Origin: Dendrobium chrysotoxum
Lineage: Eukaryota > Streptophyta > Magnoliopsida > Asparagales > Orchidaceae
Length of the DNA stretch: 64,000 nucleotides
Assembly (NCBI GenBank): GCA_019925795.1
Contig: CM034307.1
Location: 21,101,197 to 21,165,196, forward strand
Direction: 5' to 3'
Below the pieces are notes generated by a model. The model was not told the origin of the DNA and searched no databases. It worked only from the letters and a program-made list of their open reading frames with translations. The position numbers were made by a program, and so were the translations under genes. This document shows, one piece after another, positions 33,626-46,751 of the stretch. How positions within the stretch are numbered: the first letter of the stretch is position 1; each line of letters begins with the position of its first letter.

Positions 33626-34098
33626 ATATTACATAACAAAAAAACATTTCAACCTTACAAGTAAGTATTCATACGTTTAAGGAGATTTAAAAAAAAAAAC
33701 TCTAGCTTCTTAAAGGAAAAAAGATTAAAACCTCTTTGGAGTATTATATTTACCGTTAGTATATCCGACTTATCTTTCGTAGTTTGCTGTGAAATTCTTC
33801 CGTAGTTTACTGCATCTCTTGCGTAACGCCTTCCATGTCCTCGTAATATTCAACATCCTCCAAGCCGGTTTCCATCTTCATAGCCTCCTCTCCTCTCTTT
33901 CTTAGCTTTCTTCCAATGAGAAAACCTTTCTCAAGTGAGGAAAATAGTCTGCCAACATAAAAAACCTAGGTATTATCGTATTTATTTTTTCAATTTTTGC
34001 GTATGGCCCGGGAATAGGTCGTCGGGCTAAGCGGGATGTTGGAATAATGTGCTAATTTTTATTTTTTCATCGAGTCACGTAGTGGGTCATCTGGATCC

Positions 34099-34822
34099 AT
34101 ATGGCACAATTTTACTGGATTCCATAAGTATGCTACATCCGGAGTCTGCACCGAATGAAAATTCCCTCAGAGGAAGGTTTCAATGTCGAAGTACTGTTGT
34201 AAGCTTGAATTTTTTTTTTTTGGATTTTCATTCCACAAAGTACATTTATGGGCTATTTGGTTAGATTATTTTAGGGTGTAAAGTATTTTTTTTTAAATTT
34301 TGGTGTTTGATTGGAATACAAAATGATGCAAAATAAAATAAAAGAAATATAATATAAAGTGAAGTGAATTATTTTGAGTGTAAATTAAACTCCTCCGATT
34401 TTGAGTGAAAACTGTTTACACCATAAGCATACTTGACCACCATTCACCACAGGCCATCATCGGCCATAGCTGCCCTCTGTTAGTCGCCGACACTTGTCAC
34501 TCACCACCGGCAACTACCATTGAGTACAAAGAATGTTCCTTTTAGGGTCAAAGGTTCATCTAATTGCTCAAGGTAAATTAGATGAAAGTTGGGATAAACT
34601 AGGTACTTTTCTTGAAGTCATTAAAATCAAGAGATTTTGAGTTATAAAGAAGAAATAGTCAAAGTTGTACTAGATAAGCATCTACAAATTTATATTCAAT
34701 TCTCGATTTATGTTTGAGGGCAAAGGAATAATCTTAAAGAAACTTGAATGAGTTGGCATGCCAATGACTTAGTTTTCATTGGGTGTTGAGAATTTAAGGG
34801 TGTGATTATTTGAGTTAAAACT
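34099..34822. other. Intergenic DNA between MULE and gypsy LTR
   Basis: No gene or recognised repeat. A locally C-rich patch lies at 34430-34520. Confidence 0.4.
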
Positions 34823-36974
34823 TGTGATGCCCTAAGATTTAAAGTTGAAAGAATTGTTTATTTCATCTCTTAATTATTCTACTTGAGTTTCTAATAATTC
34901 GTTAAATAAATAAATTCAGCGAAAGCAATGATAAATTATATACATCAAAATATTTCAATATTCATTCATCAAAATTTAATTTATAATAGCTAGGAGATCA
35001 ATCATTACATTAGTCTATCTCTCTATACTCCTAACAATAAATAAATAAAACCATAAATTAAAAAAAAAAACAAAATCTACCTCCTGATTTGTCTCATTCC
35101 ACTAGATCTTGACCTCTTCCTAAAAAAATTGTGAAATAACAGAGTGAGCTAACAACTTAGTATATTACCATAACCTACAACTACAATCAATGCATGATAG
35201 TATAAAGCAATATTTATGTTACAACCCAACCTGATATGACCCACAAATATGGGTCATATCATGTTGGATGGTGACAGAACATGCCAAGATCTTTTATTTG
35301 GAGAAACATCAAATTTTTTCTGGATAACAAACAATAGAGCTTCTAATTTTTTCCATTATACATAAATTTACTCATCCACAAAAATTTCTTTCTTTCATTT
35401 TTTTAACAAAAGTACACGCAATGCAGATTCTTGCTTTAACAACCCCTAACAATATATAGAGATGGAGTAGGAAGTATAAAAATACTAGGACTGTTCAAAA
35501 AAAAAAAAAAAATAGAAAATGTTCAAACATAGTAGCCAAACAAAGAAAATTAGCCTTATCTACTCAACTGGCCCTCTACCCCTACCCTAACTTGAAAATG
35601 GAATGCATAATACATAATGACCTAATATAACTCAGTAGATTATATTACCTAAATCATTTCTTAATAATTGGAAAACCAATGACATAAAATAAAGTAATTT
35701 TTTTAATCTTAATCATAAGCTTACAACAGAGTGGTTTCAGAATAGTTTAGGGTTTTGCATAAAACTAAGTAGGTTATAGAATTCAGATTACAGTATGCGG
35801 AATAAAATATAAATAAACACATAATTCATAGTAGAAAATAATGAAACTTTAACCCTTATGTCTCTCATTCAAAACTCAAGACCCTTATGCCTTCCATTCA
35901 GAACTCCTAGCCCTTAGGCCTTCAATTGCTCTCAGCACATTCATAATTTATGGAATAGAACTTCACAGATATATATAACATAACTCTAAACAAACCTTCC
36001 CCCAAACTCCTCAGATTCGTACAGAGATTCACTAATGTATAGTTAAGCATAAATGGAACTATTTATAAAACTTCAAAGATTTGCCCACATGCAACATTTT
36101 AGCAATCAGACCCAATATAATGTAGCTGAAATTCACTAACTCAGAATTCTACCAAATTACGAGAGATTGTGTAGAACTACATTTCTGAGGTTTAATTGTT
36201 CTACAATACTATTTTCAGGGCCTGAATATTTTTTCAATAGTTTTAGAAAAGCTACATTTCAAAAATACCCTATGAAAATTTTATAAAGAAATACCTAAAT
36301 GTTTATAACTATATTCTCTATAATATAATAAAAGTTACATGATGAAAGTTTCCTAGCTTAAAGTTTATCTCAGTTCAAACATTAGAAATTTATATTTTTA
36401 ATCATAAAAATTTTAAAATAATCAAATTATTAAAAATTGAGATTGGTAAAATGCAAGCTACCTTATGCCAAAAAACATTCAAAATTGGATCGTCAACAAA
36501 AAATGAGCCGAAGTGGCTCAAAATAGACTTTCTCTCTCCAAAAAACCTCTTCTAGTCAATTGTTGTGATTGGGTGAAATTGATTTGAATAGTGGAAAATA
36601 TATTTTTATTATTAAAATTTGGCTGAACGTCATAGGACCTGATTGCGTGCGCTGCAGTGCTCCCTTTAGGAGCCCACAACATCGCAGTATAACCCCCAGC
36701 TCCATCACGTTGAATTAATTTACAAAAACATATAAAGCTTCGCGCCACAATGTTACCTACCCCTGTGTTGCGGCACCCTAGGGGGAAAATTCTTGATTTT
36801 TAAGACATGCAAATAGACCTCCGAGACCCATATCAAAATAGATTCAGGCATTCATATGCATACAAAATAATTCCAAACACATGTAGATGGATTTTAATAT
36901 AGAAATTTAATAATTTTCCTTTTCAGATCGTACCAGAATAGGTGCAACTGTATCCTGATTCAATGGGTGTTATA
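34823..36974 (-). repeat. Ty3/gypsy LTR (LTR 1, minus orientation)
   Basis: The left edge TGTGATGCCCTAAGATTTAA matches the LTR edge at 62833 (TGTCATGCCCCAAAATTTAA). The right edge GGGTGTTATA is followed by a purine-rich tract on minus (CTAAGGAGCAAAAC), as expected next to a polypurine tract. Internal blocks near 35060-35230 resemble 50215-50390. Length about 2.15 kb. It borders pol on the right and is therefore the 3' LTR of the minus-strand element. Confidence 0.72.
35226..35267. repeat. Long imperfect palindrome (18-bp arms, 1 mismatch)
   Basis: CCAACCTGATATGACCCA (35226-35243) and TGGGTCATATCATGTTGG (35250-35267) pair at 17 of 18 positions around a 6-base loop CAAATA, inside LTR 1. Confidence 0.9.
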
Positions 36975-37165
36975 ATGTTTTGCTCCTTAGAAAAATGCAT
37001 CCTCGATGTTCTAGAATTTAAATTAATGGAACATATCAAGATATAACTACCTCATCTCAAATTCCTTCTCTCAAGTGACTTTTCTTTCAGACCTGCTTTT
37101 CCATTGCACTTTGACTATTGAGATTTATTTATTCCTTAAATATTAACATATGTTAAAATCCTTTT

Positions 37166-39220
37166 TCATTCTTCTTTATAGCTCAAATTTAGACATACCT
37201 CAACATCATTGGTAGATAATATACTCTCAGAATCAGATATCCACTTCCTTAATGAAGATACATGAAATCTATTTTGTACATCAAGCTTGTGGTTAGTACA
37301 TAGTAGCCTGTAAGCAGAACTATCAATCCTTTCAATAACCTCAAAAGGTCCAATATACCTTGGACTTAGCTTACCAATTCTTCCAAATTTGCTGACATAA
37401 CTCATTGGGCTAACCTTAATATACATAAAATCACCTACCAGAAACTCTATTAAATGGTGCTTCAAATCACAATACCTTTTCCTTCCTATCATGTATAGTT
37501 GTTAATCTTTCTCAGATCAAACGAATCTTTGTTATAGCATCATCTATCAAAGCTAATCCTAACAATTGCCTTTCTCACACCTCTGTATAAGATAAAGATG
37601 TCCTATATTTTCTACCATAAAGAGCCTCGTAAGGTGCCATATATATACTTGACTAAAATTTATTATTATAAGAAAACTCAATCAGAAAAATATAACCTTT
37701 CCAGCTCCTGCCAAAATGTATAACACAGAATCTCAGAAGATGCTCCAATATCCAAATAGTCCTTTCAAACCATCCATCAGTGTGTGGATGAAAAGCTATA
37801 CTGAAGTGTAATCTCATACCTAAACCCTATGCCTCTCCATAACCTAGAGGTAAACCTATTATCACGATTAGAGATGATAACCTTTGGAATACCATACAGC
37901 CAAATAAAGTCTCGTATATATATCTAAACCAACCTTTTTATAGAATCAGTCTAATTGATCAAAATGAACTGTACATACTTCATTATACAATCTACCATGA
38001 CCTAGATAACATCATGGCCTTGCCTAGACCTTAAAAACCCCTAGTGAAATTCATTGTTACATCTTCCAATTTCTACACTGGAATAAGCAATGATTGCAAA
38101 AAATCATCTGATTGCTGATGTTCTGCTTTCACTAATTAACACATTTTGAAATAAAATCCTCCATGTATTTCTTTTATCTAGTCCACTACCTTTCATATTG
38201 CATGCATCTTATTTCTTTCTGGATGAATTATATAGCCTGAATATAGTTCCTCAAGTATAATCTCAGTCTTCAGATCTTCAATAGTAGGAACCTATAATCT
38301 ATTCTTATAGAATATAACACCAGAATTAGATACTCAAAGTTCATGTTTCTTACTAAATTTGATTCGATCAATCAATTTTAGATATTCTATATCTGACTTC
38401 TAAGCTTTCTGAATCATCTCCTTAAAGTAGGCTAAAAAATCATCTGGAATAATGTGCCTGAATTTATATCCACAAATCTCAATATCTCTAACTCCAACTT
38501 TTCTATATCACGAATTAAAGAATCCATAGGCCATAGGAGAAAACAGAGAAAATAATGCACCCAAAAATGTTATACTCAAAGCATCTACTACTATGTTCAC
38601 CTTACCAGGTTGATAGTGAATTATTAGATCATAATCCTTACTTAATTCAAGCCACCTTCTCTGTCTCAGATTTAGGTCATTCTGTGTAAAAATATACCTC
38701 AAATTCTACTGATATGTGAAATCTCACCCTTGACACATACAAGTAGTGTTACCATATATTTAGAGCAAATATAATAATGGCTAATTCTAAGTCATGTGTG
38801 GGATAATTCTTCTAGTGTGGCTTTAACTTCCTTGAAGCATAAGCTATAACTTTTCTCCTCTACATCAGAACACAACCTAATCCCTTCAGTGAAGCATCAC
38901 TAAATACTTGAAATCTGTCAGTACCATAAGGACTCATTAGAATCAGAGCCATCATCAAATAATCCTTCAGTCTCTATAAACTCTTCTTACACTCAAGTGT
39001 TTAGTCCCAAGCGACTGACTTCTGAGTTAGTCTAGTCAAAGGTATATAAATCTGGGAAAATTCTCTTACAAATTTCTTGTAATATATGTCCATACCCCAA
39101 AAACTATATACTTCAAATACCATAGTCAGCCTTGGACAATTAGAAACTACCTAAATTTTTTGGGAATCAATAGTTATACCCGTACTACTGATCACAAGTC
39201 CCAAATAATGTGATACTTTT
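37166..39220 (-). pseudogene. Ty3/gypsy pol fragment (RT end, RNase H, integrase)
   Basis: Retrotransposon polyprotein on minus. From 39220 downward: the end of reverse transcriptase and the RNase H region in broken frames, with YASRKLKPH-like and RRWLELSKDYDLIIHYQPGK near 38670-38610 followed by DALS. The integrase core is badly decayed, with many stops (38500-37500). The C-terminal integrase block at 37492-37166 is open and carries FLVGDFMYIKVSPM, GKLSPRYIGPFEVIERI and FHVSSLRKWI. No chromodomain is visible. The upstream part (start of RT, protease, gag) is cut off at about 39220. Confidence 0.85.
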
Positions 39221-39221
39221 T

Positions 39222-41761
39222 AACCAAAAAAAAAAAATAGAGAGATAGGAATTGCTAATGAAAAAGAAAATGTAAGGAAGATAATGCATGGTGCAAACAT
39301 TGTCCACAATCATAATTAAGAAAAAATCTTGATATCCTTCCAACATCTTATCTTCTTTTACCACGAATATGTAATTCTCATATTAAATTAGGGACTCAAC
39401 CATTATCTCCTTGATTAAATCTGGGTGATGGGGATGCCAAAATTAAACAACCAAAAAGGTTGGTTCACATCCCAGTGAGTCCAAAAAGATGCAAGGAAAA
39501 TAATTATTAGACTCCCTAAAATAAATACTCAAATCACTATTTTCACAGTAAAGAAAACAATAAATTAACAAGAGGTAACAATCTCATAGACTTGTACACT
39601 TGAAGTAAAGAGCAAAAAAATTGCCATGAGCCAATAATAATCACTATGACCCAACCAAGACCCATCTGGTCTAGCATCTAATGACTAAGATTCATATCTA
39701 TAAAGTCCAAATAAGTGCTTCTTAGACAATCCTAAAGAAATTAGCCCTATAGCTGCAATAATTCCAACAATTGGCTCCTCTGATTCAACTTGAAAAACCA
39801 CCACCCATCCATTACACTGTAAGCTCCTTTAACTCCATTAACTTCAGCAGGCAGCTACTTACAAACAGCCACTAACTTCACTTTAACTGCCACACAATGG
39901 CCCCTTGATAAGAAATGAACCCATATCGAGCCATCAATAAAAAATAATGGGACCTAATATGTTATCCTTAGACAAACAAGACGACCATAGCCCTATGGTT
40001 GAACTTACCCCAAGGTTTTGCTCAGCTGAAGCCTCATGATTTACCACATAAGAATATTATTCAGCTTTATACAATATCTTCAACTTTATATTGGTCAAAG
40101 AAGAGCAAAAATTGTCCATAGAAGTTGCCTTAACTTCTACATCGAGTTCAACAACCATTTGAATACACTTGAACTTCTCAACAACCACTGAAGAAGACCT
40201 TGATATGTGCTCATCCATTGAGACCACATCAGCATGACTAGGAAGAAAAATAGTATCCTCCCAATACAATTTAGATAAACTCAATTCTACAACTATAATA
40301 ACCACTCCAACCTTCACCTAAAAAAAATTTACGGCATGGCACAAAGCTGTGGATTTAACCCCATATAACTCAATAACAAAATTTCTAAGAAAAAATAATA
40401 TCCTTCTATAGCAGTCCAGAAAATTGCAGCATTACAACAGTATAATCCCTAACCTTCTGATACACAGAATCCAATTGATGCATATAAATATGCAATGCCT
40501 TCTTAGCATAAATAGTCCCATACCCCAAGCACATCATAGATAAAAGTTTCCAATTTATATCATCCAAGAATACTAAAATAAGCACAACAAAGAACTCTAG
40601 AGAATAACCATCATAGAAAGTAGCCCTACATTAGCTATGCCATAGCTTAGAACATCTAAGAGCGAAGCCCCCTTGATAATTAGGACCACATAAAAGATCT
40701 TCCAAAGAAAATGCAACTTAAATATGTTTCCAACACCTCCAACGGAAGCACCACTCCTTCCTATAACCTCCACTCCAATAACTGAGCAAAGCATCCCCAA
40801 AACTTCACCAACAGAATCAACTTCACTCCCACCAATCTTACACCAAAAAATCGACACCACAACACTAATATTAAATTCAAATCACAAAAGGGAATTTATT
40901 AAAACACCTTGAGGGTGAGTTTTAGGGAAAATGATAAAAGGATCCAAAAACATTTGAATTTCCACAAATTTATTAAACCTAGAATACTCCTGATCTATAG
41001 AATTACCCAAATCCTTATAACAAAATTCATTCTTAATAGAAGGAAGAAACCCAAACCTATCAATAATTGAATAAGGAGGAACTTCGAATAGGCCTTTATA
41101 GACATCTCTTCTGACCCATCTAGAAAGAGAGGAATCACCATTATTAACAACATTTTTCATCATGAGAATTCTAAGTAAATTTTCCAGAGAGAAAGAAATC
41201 CTACAAGAATAGGATCTCCAGGCCAACACGCCTACGAATACTACCAACACAATTAAAACCAAAATACCCAAACTAGATCTTATAACAATGCTCCAGTAAC
41301 ACGAAATAATCCTGGATTGCATAAAAGAATACTCCAAAAAATTGCTTTAATCTTCCAACTAACCTTCAAATGAAATATCAGACTTATAGCTCAGAAGCCA
41401 CAATTCCATGACATGAAATCTGAATAACCCAAAGGTGAGCAGAAACTACCACAAAACGCTTGAACACCAAAAGTTTACCCGCTAAGAAATCACGAACAAC
41501 AACCAACTTGAACCAAGAATCCACCATAATCATAGCAAAACCCATAACAACCATCTTGATCACCAAAGAACCCACTAAGAACACACTTGACCCATCACAA
41601 ACACCTCCAAAATTGAAACAAGAAATACTCCAGCTACCACCAAAAATAGCCATTAAACCACCAAAAATTAGACTCCCTGCTTGCCACCAAGGACCGGCGG
41701 CCATGCCCGGACAAACCAACTTCCCCCCTAACATCCCAATAAATTTTAATTCAAAATCAAA
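39222..41761 (-). other. Unclassified 2.5-kb block with open minus-strand frames
   Basis: It lies between the cut gypsy pol (39220, beside an A-run) and the partial LTR at 41762. Four minus-strand frames of 86-151 codons (41734-41384, 41337-40882, 40860-40597, 40317-40057) are rich in Val, Gly, Leu and Trp. The largest contains FSLENLLRILMMK and RDVYKGLFEVPPYSIIDRF. The plus strand is C/A-rich in the same places. I recognise no domain; it may be a non-autonomous or poorly known element, or the 5' part of a LINE. Confidence 0.35.
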
Positions 41762-42279
41762 AACCAGTCAAAAGATTTAGGTTGATGATATCTACCACAT
41801 ATCAAAAATTATATGATAGAAAATCACTAAAGTAATAGATTTTATATTTTTTATTAATTTTAGGAGGGAGAAAATAAATAAAATAGATAATCACTAAAAA
41901 TAGAGATAGGATTATAGTTATTTACCTTGATCAGAACACTTTTCACAACAAGCGATGGATAAAAATTGCCTGAGAGTAACTTTCTCTCTCCCCTTTCTTC
42001 ACTTTCTATTTTCTTTTTTGTCCCCTTTTCTATCTTCTCTCACCCGACTTAGGAAGAAAATGGGGGGAGGGATGAGATGGCTTAGGGATTTAACACAATA
42101 GTTTTAGATATATTTTTTTAAAAAAAGAAGCCCAGTGCTACACTCACTTAAACTTTAGAAAATTTAAGAGCTTAGTGCCACAATGCCTATAAGCTTAGTG
42201 CCTCAGTACCTACGCTTACTTAAACTCCCTTATACCATTTTTTTGGAGTTTTAGGGAAATTAAATTTGAGGTTATTATA
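41762..42279 (-). repeat. Ty3/gypsy LTR fragment (LTR 2, minus orientation)
   Basis: It matches 54342-54873 closely. Shared stretches include GATGATAT..CACATATCA, TAGAACACTTTTCA-like, TTCTCTCAC..GACT, and GAAGAAAATGGGGG..GGCTTAGGGATTTAAC. It ends at GGTTATTATA, directly followed by ATCTACCCACCTTAG, the reverse of a polypurine tract. That makes it the 5' end of a 3' LTR. The left side is cut at 41761. Confidence 0.8.
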
Positions 42280-42382
42280 ATCTACCCACCTTAGAAAAAA
42301 GTGATCCTCGACATTTCCTACTATAGACGACTAGCAAACAAAATAGAATACTAATCATTAGTCATATTAATCACCAATCAAT

Positions 42383-42398
42383 TCAAGTATTCACTTAT
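42383..42398. repeat. Target-site duplication of the L1 element, left
   Basis: TCAAGTATTCACTTAT, one mismatch from 48867-48882. Confidence 0.85.
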
Positions 42399-42450
42399 TT
42401 TTTTCGATGAAATGATAGAAGCAATTTTATTAACAACTAAATACAAAAAA

Positions 42451-45400
42451 CTAAGTGAAAGAAGATCTATGAGTATCCTCCTTAAGTAAAGAAACAAATA
42501 AAGGAGGAACCTCATTATTACCCAAAACGTCCCAAAAGAAATCAAAAGAACGAGCATAGTTAGCACAAAAATCCGCTAACTTATTACTCTTCATATTCAC
42601 AAAATGAAATAACACCTGATTAAACACATCAAGAAAAGAAAAATCTTGCCTATGAGAATGCCCCTTAATGATAGACTTTTTATTAAAAATCTCTTGAACC
42701 AAATCCATGATATTCTTATTGTCTCCTTCAATGATGATTCCTTTGAAATCATACATCCAATCTTGTATGAATCTCTTAGCCGAGAAGATCGTCAAAAGCT
42801 CAACCTGTGAAGAGTCCCAATGAGTACACTTGATTCCAAAGGCACCTAAGAATCTTCCACGATAGTCCCTGAAAACACCTCCAATACTGCCACTGTAGTT
42901 ACTACTTAGAGAAGCATCAACAATGAGTTTAATCCATTCGGTTGGAGGAGGATGCCAATAAGGAGACAGCTCAAAAAGCTAGTTGGAATCCCAGTAGCCT
43001 GAACTTCCTTTGAAGGATGCAGCAGCCATGTAAATTGCATTAGTTGCCACTGTTGTAATGCTATCTTCATTCTCACCATGTGCCACTTTATTTCAGCTTT
43101 TCCAACTCAAGAAGACTGTCGAGCAGTAAACATTACCAAGGAATGGGCCATTGCTAGCCAAGTGTTTCAACCCCAACATATAATCTTCAAAAGATGAGAA
43201 TGCCGGGATGCATAGCCCCCAACTCCTAAGCACTGCAAAAACCTGCATCATCTTAACACAACAGACAGCAACATGATTCACATTTTCCTCAACATTACAT
43301 CCTCTAGGACACATTGCATTTGTAGCCAATCTCCTATACATCAAAAGCTCATTCGTAGGAGCGGTATTAATGGTTAAGCGCCACCAAAATAAATCAACCC
43401 GAGGCCTTAGCTTCAGGTTTTTCCTCCAACCCCCAAACACTTCTTCATTACCATACCCACAAATCTTATGGGAAATAAGAGCAGCTAGTGACTTACCAGC
43501 ATACTTATACATGAGCTCCAACTGATCACCACCCCGTTCAGCATAGGTAGGAACTAGTTTGATAAGATGAACCAGCTGCTGCCAGAAGACCTGCAATAAT
43601 CTGGCTTCATTCCACATCCCATTAGAAATAAAATTGTCTAGCCTATGCATATGCTCATTCGTATTTACCACCAAGGTAGGCCATTTAGCAATTGGTTTAT
43701 CTAGAATCCAAATATCATTCTAGGTATCAATTGATTCACCCGAAGACATGCTCCACTTAAAACCTGTTGCAAAGACTTATAGCCATGTAAAATGATCTTA
43801 ATCGTAGGTGAGCTAAGCCTTTTTTCATAAAGTCTATTTACATCTTTCCCATATTTTGCACGTAACAACCTATAGAGGAAAGTATTTGAATATGAGATAA
43901 GATTCCATGCAAACTTAGCTTGGAGAGGGCCCAACTTAGCAACAATTGATTGAACTCCTTGGCCTCCCAAACACCTCGGCCTACAGAGAATGTCCCAGGA
44001 TACATAATGAAGGCCTTTGCTTCCATCTTGCTTATTCCATAAGAAATCCCTACACATCCTATCCAAAGCATAAAGCACAGCCATTGTAACTAGCGAATGT
44101 GTCGAGAGAAAAATAGACAAGGAAGAGAAAACCGTTTTAGCAAGAAGAATCTTCCCAGCAAGAGAAATAAAATGATTCCCCCACCCGTTTAAAACTTTTG
44201 AAGCTTTTTCCAAAAGATTGCTATAATTTGCAGATTTCAACCTTCTCAATGACATCTTTATACCAAGGTACAAAAATTCTTTTACCATTTTGAAGCCCAA
44301 GATCTTAGCCAAAGACTTTCTTCTACAACTCTTAACCGACCTTCCAAATAGGATGGAAGACTTCTGAATGTTGATTTTCTGAGCCGTCCACCTATAGTAC
44401 TCAAGCAAGATCTTCCTAGATTTCTTCACTTTTTTACAATTTGCTTCCAAAAACAAAAGAATATCATCTGCATATAACAAATGCGAAACCTTATCAGCAT
44501 TTGTAGCCACCTTAACGCCCAAATCTTTCCCTCTCTGAGTAATTCCATCTGACAGAAATTGGGAGCATAGAATAAACATGTACGGAGACAAGAGACACCC
44601 TTGCCTAAATCCACTCCTGGCTTCAATCCAAGAAGATCCAACACCATTAATCAATATTGAGAATCTAGGATCCGATACACACTGGAGAAGGAGCTCAGCA
44701 AACATAATAGGAAAATCGAAATTAACCAACACTTGCCTAAGAGTAGACCATCCCATACTATCGTAGGCTTGCTCCATATCAACCTTTATAGCCATCAAGC
44801 CTTTCTTAGATTTGGAATATCTAAACTTATTAAACACCTCTTGAGCAAGAAGGATATGGTCTGAGATAGACCGGCCTCTTACAAAGGCCACTTGGTCTTC
44901 TGAAACCAACTTAGGTATTATACCAATCAATCTACTTAACAACAACTTGGCTACAATCTTATAGATAGATAAACAAAGGCTGATAGGTCTATAATTAGAA
45001 GGAGACATAGGATTTTCAACCTTCGGGATGAGGACCACCAACGTTTCCTTCCAACTAGGATCCATAACACCCATTCTAAAGAAGTCATCAATGGCCAACC
45101 AAACATCCTTTCTAATGATACTCCAATATGTTTTAACAAAAGAGTAAGAAATGCCATCAATACCTGGAGAAATATTAGCTTCCAATTGAGCCACAACCGA
45201 ATCCAGCTCTTCTATCTTGAAATCAGCTAAGAGTTGATTTCTGTCACCTTCATCCAGCACACGTACAGGTACCGGCCATCCCCTCAACTTGCATCTTCTA
45301 ATCTTCCATTTATTCATAAAGAATTCATGAAAGACTCCCTCAATTTGGCCTTGATCTTCCACCAGTTCTCCTTTGCAATCTTTCACCTGGAGAATCCAAT

Positions 45401-46535
45401 TTGCATTTCTCCTCCCTAACGCAAATGCATGAAAGAATTTGGAATTTGAGTCTCCATCAGCTAACCACCTTGCTTTAGCTCTTTGTCTCCACCACGTATT
45501 AAGCCTTGCAAGCATAATATTAAGCTCATTTACTTTAGATTTAAGCAAAAGCAACCTTACATCCGAGAGCCAACCAATCTCGGCTTCTTCATTTTGAAGA
45601 TCCAAAATTTCCTTCATCAACTCCTCTTTCAAAATCAGCAAATTCTGGTGCTTGGCTTTGCTCCAGAAAAATAGCGCCTTTAAAGCTCTTTTAAACCTCA
45701 CGTTAAGGGCCAAAGCATTCTCCCCATTCACCTTCTTGGCCCAAGCTTTAGCCACAACTCCCACTGAAGCCGGGTATGAAGACCACACCTCCTCAAACTT
45801 AATCAAATGGTTTCTCCGAAAACCAGATGACATGATTTTAATGAGAACTGGACAGTGATCGGAGGCTACACGAGCAAGATGCCTAACTGCCTGCATTTTG
45901 ATGACATTCAAAGCTAATGTATTTAAAATACACCTATCCAACCTTTCGAGAATCCGAGCACCACCTTTTTTATTGTTGCACTAAGTATACTTAGAACCAA
46001 CGATCCTCACATCATGAAGATCATGGTTGCTCATGAAGCATCTCATTTCTTGCGCACCTTGAGATAAAACAAACTTCTTCCCTCCTTTTTTCTCCTCTTG
46101 AGACAAAACACAATTGAAGTCTCCACCTATAACAGTTGGAAACTTTAAGAAATCAATCCCTTCAAGAATACTCCACAAGGCTCTTCTCTTATACCAATCA
46201 TTACTTCCATAAGCTCCAGCAACTATCCAAGTTCCTTTATTGACCATGTTAAATTCCCCAATAAAAACTTGAGAAGAAGCATTTAAAACTGAAAATGAAG
46301 CCAAGTTCTTTCTCCAGAACACCATAATTCCACCTAACAATCCATCAGCTAGAAGCATGAAGTAGTTCCAGTTTGACCCGATAAACCTATCACATTCAAA
46401 TCTATCAAAGGAGGAAATTTTAGTTTCTAGGAGTCCCACAAACATCACCTCATGTTCTTTCACAACTTCTTTTAAGTAGAGCGAGGCTACACTCTTCCTA
46501 GCCCCCCTACAATTCCAAAACACAATTGAAGACAT
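42451..46535 (-). pseudogene. L1 ORF2: endonuclease, reverse transcriptase, RNase H
   Basis: Start MSSIVFWNCRGARK at 46535. The endonuclease domain has LLETKIS, VIGGDFNCVLSQEEKKGG and, beyond a stop, ASDHCPV. The single in-frame TAG at 45980-45978 follows GSKYT, where the family has Trp. From 45941 the frame is open for 746 codons: RT motifs YRPISLCLSIYKIVAKLLL, VDMEQAYDSMGW, FRQGCLLSPYMF and the active site LLYADDILLF, all intact. A frameshift near 43725 leads to the next frame (43674-43093) with zf-RVT Cys/His residues (CPRGC, NHVAVC). After a stop, the RNase H-like C-terminus continues to 42451 with IIIEGDNKNIM and NKLADFCANYA. Confidence 0.92.
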
Positions 46536-46751
46536 TTAATGAAAAGAATTGGGATTGCTCCCTTTCCTTTCCTTAAGCATTCCACCTCCCTTTCTACCGT
46601 GGCTAATAATATTGTCCTTCCCCAAGGATCTCAATTCCTTTTGAAGTCTAAAATCTGATTTGTGATAGGAAATACTTGAGTTCGCAAGTAATCCAGCAGG
46701 AGTTACTTAAGTTCGCAAGCAATCCTTCCCCACTTTGACATTTAACTGAGA

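Larger units (their letters stand above)
26865..34098. mobile_element. Mutator-like element with FAR1-type transposase and Ulp1/DUF1985 genes
   Basis: The two edges carry imperfect inverted repeats: GCCCGACGACC (26926-26936) matches GGTCGTCGGGC (34017-34027), and weaker inverted similarity extends about 30 bp outward and 40 bp inward. TCATGTGGATCC (26865-26876) and TCATCTGGATCC (34087-34098), 11 of 12 identical, are candidate remnants of a target duplication; exact ends are uncertain. Inside, plus codes for a DUF1985-like and Ulp1-like product, minus for a FAR1/MULE transposase, convergent. Ulp1-carrying MULEs are known in plants. All coding regions are broken. Confidence 0.78.

Noticed and set aside
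45652..45858. Plus-strand open frames inside 44.5-48.8 kb
   Set aside because: They lie antisense to L1 ORF1/ORF2, which have clear domains on minus; the plus frames show no motifs and are shadows.
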